Part shown: positions 58,025 to 64,000 of the stretch, one piece after another
How the letters are laid out: every line of letters begins with the position of its first letter
Position numbering within the stretch: position 1 is the stretch's first letter
NCBI RefSeq assembly: GCF_021134715.1
Contig: NC_060024.1
Location: 7,750,001-7,814,000, forward strand
DNA length: 64,000 nt
Reading direction: 5' to 3'
From: Daphnia pulex
Lineage: Eukaryota; Arthropoda; Branchiopoda; Diplostraca; Daphniidae
Position numbers and translations under genes: made by a program
Notes under the pieces: generated by a model
What the model saw: the letters and a program-made list of their open reading frames with translations, nothing else
Databases searched by the model: none
What the model was told of the DNA's origin: nothing

Positions 58025-60668
58025 CATATGATAGCCTATCGTCGTTCGTCGAATTCGTAATTCGTCGAAAACACCCTTGATTTTCAACGTTTTCCCTATA
58101 ACTTTGAGTCTTATCGGTTGACGGTGAGTGAGTTTGGGGGTCGCTTTCATCGAATTGAGATGGAATCCCTATCGGGAAACTGCTGCTTTTGAATTCATAT
58201 TCATTCCAGTTGATTTTGAATCCACTAAGGTAGTAAACGGCGTAGTGCGAATCGAATGTGGCGATTTTAACCATCAAGTTTCTTGTTCAGAGAAATTGAA
58301 TTGGAATGATTATGAGTTTGGCTAATTATGATCTACTGGACTAATCCGATAGGTTTCCCGATAGGTTTCATCGTTCACGGTGTTTAGGTGTTTTTTTTTT
58401 CGTTTCAAGCCTTCGTGTTTGGAGATATCCGTGTTTTTTATTTATCACGACTTTTGATTTGCCAGCAAGGGTGACTTAGGTACAGGCGGGGCGCGGCCAC
58501 CGCTGCTAATCAAATAATTTCTCTACAAGACGCCCGCAAATCGCATACCGTAAGTAAAATCCCCACAAAACGTACAACAATTTTTGAAGAACCTTTGTAG
58601 AGATTTCTAAAAAATATTTTCCTTAACTCTCCGAGAGAAACAGCGCCTCCTCCTGAAAAGAAATCGACTGAAAACCCCGAAAACAGCATCGAAAAAAGTT
58701 GTCTTCACACCGTCCTGGGTGGGAGGTGGTTGGGGTGAGTGGGATGAAGGTGGTGTGCCGGGGGCCGTTTTGCGATAGAATCGCTATCGAGAAATTCGTT
58801 AATATTGCCTCTTTCGGCAGAGTTCCTTGTTTGAATAGATGTGATGCCTTCTTTATAATCACTAATAATCTTCCTCAAACTTAAAAAAAAGAAATGTCAG
58901 AATAAGAACAGGATAAAATGAATTCGTTTATAAGGGAAATCGCGAACATTTAACCCGTGCAAATGCCCAAACGTTTATAGATGTTTGTAATATAAATTTA
59001 TTTTACCTAGCCAATAGAAAGAGATAAATTGTCATGTCACGAATTAAAAAATCTCAACAGTAGCCTCAGCCCGGCTGGCCCTTTGCGGAAGACAAAGCCT
59101 GTGCTGCTTAACAGCCATTTAACTCCCCGCGTTTTTTTTCTGGCCAAGTTTCGCATTGACGGAACCACTCTTGTTATTTCCCACATTGGATCATTTCCTA
59201 TTAGATTCCCATTTTCGTCACCAATTTTGGGTTTTAGATTCATTTGCAAAGTTCCGTCAAATTGTTCTCGATTTCTTTGGGGAAATGGCTCAATATCGTT
59301 TTTTTAACATGCTTGAAAATTTTTACGCATTTTTTAATATTGTAAAGTATATTAGATGGGATGGGTTAAATTTGCACGCTAATGAAACAGGATTTGCGAC
59401 GCAAACATTCCACAGTAATGCCCATATCTGTGTTTGGGACCACTTTTTTTGGTACGCGCAAAACGTTTTGCAGACGGTCTCACTTAAGACGAAATACAAC
59501 CAAGGACATGGTTGTTTGGAACCCCAACCAAACAATCACAAATTTTGACAGTTTTCTTACCTGCAGTCTAAACCATGACTAACCAATGGTTTTCTCCGTT
59601 GTGGATTATTTTAATCCATCACTTATCATTCTGCTTTTGAAAAACAATATTTGCACTAAAAACGGTTTCATGCAGTCCACGGACTAGCGGAAATTGTCTT
59701 CCCAACAACGAAGAAAAGAAAAAAAAAACATGAAGTACTTGGGTACGAGCAAGTTTGAAATGCGCGCACATTAAGTAAGGTGCGCATGTTATTGTGGGCA
59801 AAATAGAGTGAGGGTTCGCAAATTAGGGACTCCCTTTTAACTCCTACAAAAAATTCTAATTTTGTAAAATCTCGTTATTTTGTGAAATAAAATCTTTTGG
59901 CAACGTTTTTATTATAGTTTATTATAGTGTGGATAAATCGACAGCTGGCGGTGGAATTCATTGCTTGTGGTTACTGGATAACTTTCTTTGGACTGGATGC
60001 GGAATTGTGTTGAATTGGTTGTTGGGTTTTTAACCCCGAGGAAATTGGTGGTTGTAGAGGGAGCAGTAAAGGGAAAGATTTTTAAATCAGTTGGCTAAGA
60101 AAAATTGTTGAAAGATTGTGTGGTTTGGTGACGAGATCATGGATATTGCTAATTATTGTTTGTTCAGATCAAATCTTTGTAATGGATGGATCGATTTCCA
60201 ATTGGTGTTAATTGAGGTGGAAGTGGAAGTTGGGTTTTGGTTTGGAATAAACTCAATTTTGGAAAATTGGAATTGCTTTTTTGTGGGTAAGTTACGGAAT
60301 ATTCTTTCCAATTTGTTACAGCAAGAAGTGAATGTTGTATATTCCACCCCGTCTTGACTGATTGAAGTCTAACAATCGAAACAAATGGTTAATGTCCGTT
60401 ATTATCCAGTGGTGTTCGTAGGCATCTTTGAAATCCTTTCCCGTTCGGTGCGTTTAAGTGTTGGGCGGGATGGGAGAGGGTTTATGCTGTGAAACGTAGA
60501 CCGATGTTGATGAGGAAGGAGAAGAGGAGCTTGTTTATTTTGAATTGCGATTTTGAACCGAGATCTTACGAATATTCGGGTCAAGGATCAAGAGTGTGGT
60601 GATATTAAGGGGGAGATTTTTGAGTTGAAAGAATTGCGAGATTTTTGACAGTGTAGAGTATAGAATGT

Positions 60669-63038
60669 TCAATCAATTAGGACTTGCTGGTTGGGATTTT
60701 CTTTGGCAGGGTAAACGTGTTGACAGCTAAGGTTTGCTTCTGTGTAAATACGGTGGGCAAAAGAGTTGAGAAAGATATGATTATTGCGGAGTCTATGAAG
60801 GCAAGCCGATGTGGCGCGATCCTTTGAGCTGTGCCACGGAATGACTCCAGGTTTGGACTTCATCTGGACGCAGGGTTTTTTGCTAATCGGCAAGTTGGTG
60901 AGGATTCTTCTTTAGGGGGGGGGGGGGGGGTGTTCAGGGATTGACGTAATTTTTCCCTTGTCAAGTTTGTTGTTGATTTTGTTGCCTGAGGAGGAAAGAG
61001 CCTCATCTGTTGCTAGCATACCCACAGTATCATTTACGGCGCTGCCGGAGTGGCTGGTAGATTGTCGGTCTTGATTCGCTAGAGGAAAGGCATTTTAGTA
61101 GGTTTCTTACATCGGTTATGCATTGGTTACTTGGTAGGTTGGTAAATGATAGGGCTTTAATGACTGTACTGGATAATCTGAGAAGATGTGAATTTCTGGG
61201 GGAATAAGTCGAAGGCGTAGATTGCAGCTAGGGCTTAGTGGATGTCATGTAGTTCAACTGTGGAAATGCTAAATCCAGTTGTGAGTTTACATGATTCTGC
61301 CAGATTAATGGTGGAGAAGAAGATTGTAGATGAGGACTGGGGATTTCTTGAGACGGAGCCATCATATGCGACAACGTCAGGTGGGCATAGATATGAGAGG
61401 GGAATTGAAAGTAGACGCAACTGCTGAGGAGTTTGATTTTTCTTGGTGTTTATCTAGGGGGAACCATTTGGCGATGAAGGGAAGGGACCAGGTTATAGGC
61501 GGAGATTTTGGTAGGCCTTTTATTCCTTATGGATAGCAAAACAGAGAAATGCCATTTAGTTTTATTTTGGCGCACTTCATTTTCATTCTGACATCTTATT
61601 GGCCAGGTTTCGGTTGAATTGAGCAGGGACCTTTCAGATATTTTGTGTTCAACTGGACGAGATATTTTGAGGATTGCCAATCTCTCCTATTGGATAGAGC
61701 TTTGGTCCTAGTTTCAGCATTAATTACTTCGATGGAGGTGGAAAGTCTTGAACTTAGGTTGATTTGATGATGATTTGTTTTCCGCAGACGATGAGGCCGT
61801 AGTCCATCCTGCTTCTGAATAAGCTTTTGAAAAGGGTGGAAAGGGATTTAAGAGAGGGTGTGTTTGAAGATTTGGAGATGATGGAGAAGGCGTTTTTTAT
61901 TTTGACGCAGTTATTAATGTTGGCAATGAGGACCACTCATCATTCCATACGTTCCAAACGTTTGACCTGATAATCTATTTTACATGAATTGAGGAGAAGG
62001 GAGCTGATAGAGTCAAGAATAGAGAGGGAGGTTGGGTCCAGTATTGAGCAAGAACAAGGCCCGGAGATATCATAATTGTGGCAGTAAAGATATGGCAGGA
62101 ACTGCCGTATGACAGCAGAAGGGCTAGGTTGCGCCCTTCAGCTGGACTAAGCACTGAGGCCGGCTGCAGTATGCCTTTCGGCTTTGCATAAGAAGTGTAT
62201 ATAGCTTCTGATCAGTAGCGGATATCAGAATATGAGCAGAGCGTCTGGGTGTATCCAACACTACATCGTCACGGAAGATCGCATCTGGAATACAGGTTTC
62301 AGCTGGTCATGTAAAAAAAATTTCAAAAAAAGTTTCACTCTCGTTCAGTAGTTCAGCTCTTTTTTCGGGCGATAGAGGGTTTTTGCGCCATTCCTTCTCG
62401 TTTTTTTTTGCCTTTCGTATCAAGGCGGGAGCCGTCAGCTTTAATATCAAGTCGGAAACCTTCAGCCTTGATGCTACCGCCATCCAACTAACATCTTTCT
62501 CTTCTTGCACCACCACATCCTGGTGATGGTGCAACTTTAATGTACTTGTGCCTCACTTCTGCAGTGATGGTGCAATCTTGCAAAAGTGTATAAAAACCGA
62601 CGCTCTGTCTCTTCCCGGCAGAGTCGTCCTAGCAGTGTATCCCTAAACAGCATCAAATATAAGTATCTTTATTACAACTATACTCAGTGTTTGTGTTTTC
62701 TTATTGTAGTTAAGTGTTAGTGTTTCTTGAGGTACGAATCATCACACCACGCTACAGTTTCCTTGCAGTCGATATTCCACCAGCGGCGGCGGAGTTCTTT
62801 AGGGGATTTGGGGCTATGGTGGGTTGGGATAGGCGGAAAAACTTTTTGCTGCTACATTGGATTGAGTCTGTGAATTTTGGTATGATTTTAGGTCGGACAT
62901 TTCTTGGAAGGATTTAGAAGAGAGTGAGTCTTCGAGGTCTTTTTTCCACTGGAGGTAGCTGGCTTTGTCGAATATCCAGGTTGGAGGTCTCGAGGACAGG
63001 TGGATTGGGTCGGTGTTAAGAGTTTGAGAATTGAACAA
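60669..63038 (-). mobile_element. Decayed RNase H-bearing non-LTR retrotransposon (copy 2)
   Basis: Minus-strand fragments in order. 62814-63038 holds RPPTWIFDKASYLQWKKDLE. 61754-61936 holds SLFRSRMDYGLIVCG. 61235-61420 holds an RNase H start (VVAYDGSVSRNPQSS and later STVELHDI). 60669-60893 holds the RLRNNHIFLNSF segment. The RNase H stretch is better preserved here than in copy 1. RT core motifs are missing. Confidence 0.5.
62470..62750 (+). repeat. LTR-like promoter segment (copy 2)
   Basis: Sister of 12150-12425 with the same TATAAAA, CTCTGTCTCTTCCCGG and AAATATAAG landmarks. Listed because it is an independent copy for comparing divergence. Confidence 0.35.
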
Positions 63039-64000
63039 TGTTTTTGAGCGTTAAGAGCAAATAGGGATGATGTGATGATGAAGTCGTTAGTAGAGAGTTT
63101 ACAGGAGGATGGGTTGATTTTGATGCCCAAATCAAAAGTTGTGATGAGTAATGCGTGAGTGTCCCTCTCCTATAGGTTGCAGATGCGCAGTCCCCCCCCC
63201 TCTAATCAGTTAGACCACTTTTACAGAGAAATAGGACCGCTTTAAAATTTCTTAAAAAGTGGGCCTATTTTTTAGGGTCCTTTTTGACGGGCCTATTCCA
63301 TCGGGGTCTATTTCGACCGGTCCTATTTCTCGGGCTTCCCAAATACACAGATTATTTAAATTATAATACATCATCTTGAAAATCATATGAACTTTTACGC
63401 TCTTACCGAACTTTTACCCCTGCGATCCTGTTATCATCGAATCACAAATCAGAATAACACCATTACGCAATCATCGTCATCATCCTTTTTTCTATTTTCT
63501 TCATCACCAAAACTGTCCGACTCATTGATCGACTACTTTTTATTTGGGAATCAAAAAGAAGAAAAATTCTTGCGTTTCGCTCCAAATATAAATAAACGTG
63601 CCTACCAAAAAAAACGTGATGATCAGGCCGTTTCGATTCCGAACCATTAAGATCCTGATTAAGTATCACGTATCTCCGTTTCTAGGTTTTTGATAAAGAA
63701 AACATTAGATGGAGCTCCTGCTAACTCGCTCTGCTGGTAGCTCTCTGCGTCCGAGAAAAAGTCGAAATAAAAAGCTTGCGAGTCCCCCGACGCAGCCTTT
63801 ATTGTCGTCGCATAGCTAAGAGTTCCACTGATGTTTTATTCAATTAGACTGCAGAGAGAAAAGAAAGAGGGGGGGGGGGGGGGGTTGCAACCTGCCCTTA
63901 CGTCTCGCAGCGTTAGGTTGACTTCTGAGTCTCCCCCAAGTCCGCGAGTGGAATCTGAGTCAAATTTCAATCGCTGATGAGCTAATGTATTGGACACAGG

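Larger units (their letters stand above)
57156..64000. repeat. 7-kb direct repeat, copy 2 (runs off window)
   Basis: Collinear with 6322-13701. It lacks the 477 bp at 9133-9609, with a join at 59944-59946 where GCT is shared by both breakpoints. It also lacks a 29-bp piece near 12130 and a longer G-run near 6953. It carries sister copies of the MITE (57908-58024), the zinc-finger-like exon (~57.43 kb, with TAG), the 130-codon ORF (59156-59548), the non-LTR fragments (60.67-63.04 kb) and the LTR-like block (~62.47-62.75 kb). Confidence 0.9.

Noticed and set aside
1..64000. CRISPR arrays, operons, ribosome binding sites and bacterial-type features
   Set aside because: Introns, TATA/initiator promoters and animal gene families show this is eukaryotic nuclear DNA; no such arrays or sites were seen.

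Overview
The window looks like arthropod nuclear DNA, most likely from a cladoceran crustacean such as Daphnia. The evidence is very short introns (about 60-85 bp) with GT/AG borders, compact multi-exon genes, a HERC2-type gene, and a dense mix of decayed non-LTR, LTR and DNA-transposon sequence. The species is an inference; nothing here fixes it.

Layout, left to right. 1-3.5 kb: AT-rich, no gene seen, one 33-bp perfect palindrome. 3.5-4.25 kb: remnant of a C2H2 zinc-finger gene with a 158-bp hairpin in its likely intron. 4.66-6.16 kb: two tandem copies (A intact, B frameshifted) of a three-exon gene for a small RRM-like protein. 6.15-6.32 kb: an inverted copy of a HERC2 exon and intron. 6.32-13.70 kb: a unit repeated in direct orientation from 57.16 kb to the window end. 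It holds a zinc-finger-like exon, a TA-flanked MITE, a decayed minus-strand RNase H-type non-LTR element and an LTR-like segment. 14-18.6 kb: no gene recognised. 18.6-25.1 kb: a DNA transposon with two divergent genes, an intact 8-exon DUF4806-like gene on the minus strand and a broken transposase gene on the plus strand. 26.1-28.15 kb: old L2/CR1-like non-LTR copy. 30.6-34.1 kb: much younger L2/CR1-like element. 34.5-35.85 kb: unidentified decayed coding-like DNA. 36.2-40.1 kb: no gene recognised, one short inverted repeat. 40.10-40.61 kb: 3' part of LETM1 on the minus strand. 40.62-51.81 kb: about the C-terminal half of HERC2 on the plus strand in some 40 exons. 52.14-53.86 kb: a TMEM205-like gene on the minus strand. 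55.7-56.5 kb: a PIK3C3 exon fragment and RRM gene C with a TATA/initiator promoter. 56.7-57.16 kb: an ACE-like (M2 peptidase) fragment joined to a HERC2 scrap. 57.16-64 kb: second copy of the 7-kb unit.

The main theme is partial host genes. HERC2 and LETM1 both lack their 5' halves and meet head to head. Pieces of HERC2, ACE and PIK3C3 lie beside the RRM paralogues and the 7-kb repeats. HERC2 carries several single-base frameshifts and an in-frame stop although nearly all of its splice sites are intact. The TMEM205-like gene and the transposase are also frameshifted, while the DUF4806-like gene and RRM gene A read cleanly. So either much of this locus is a decaying, rearranged duplicate, or the assembly carries local indel errors; read data would decide. 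All family names come from motif recognition by eye, with no database search.
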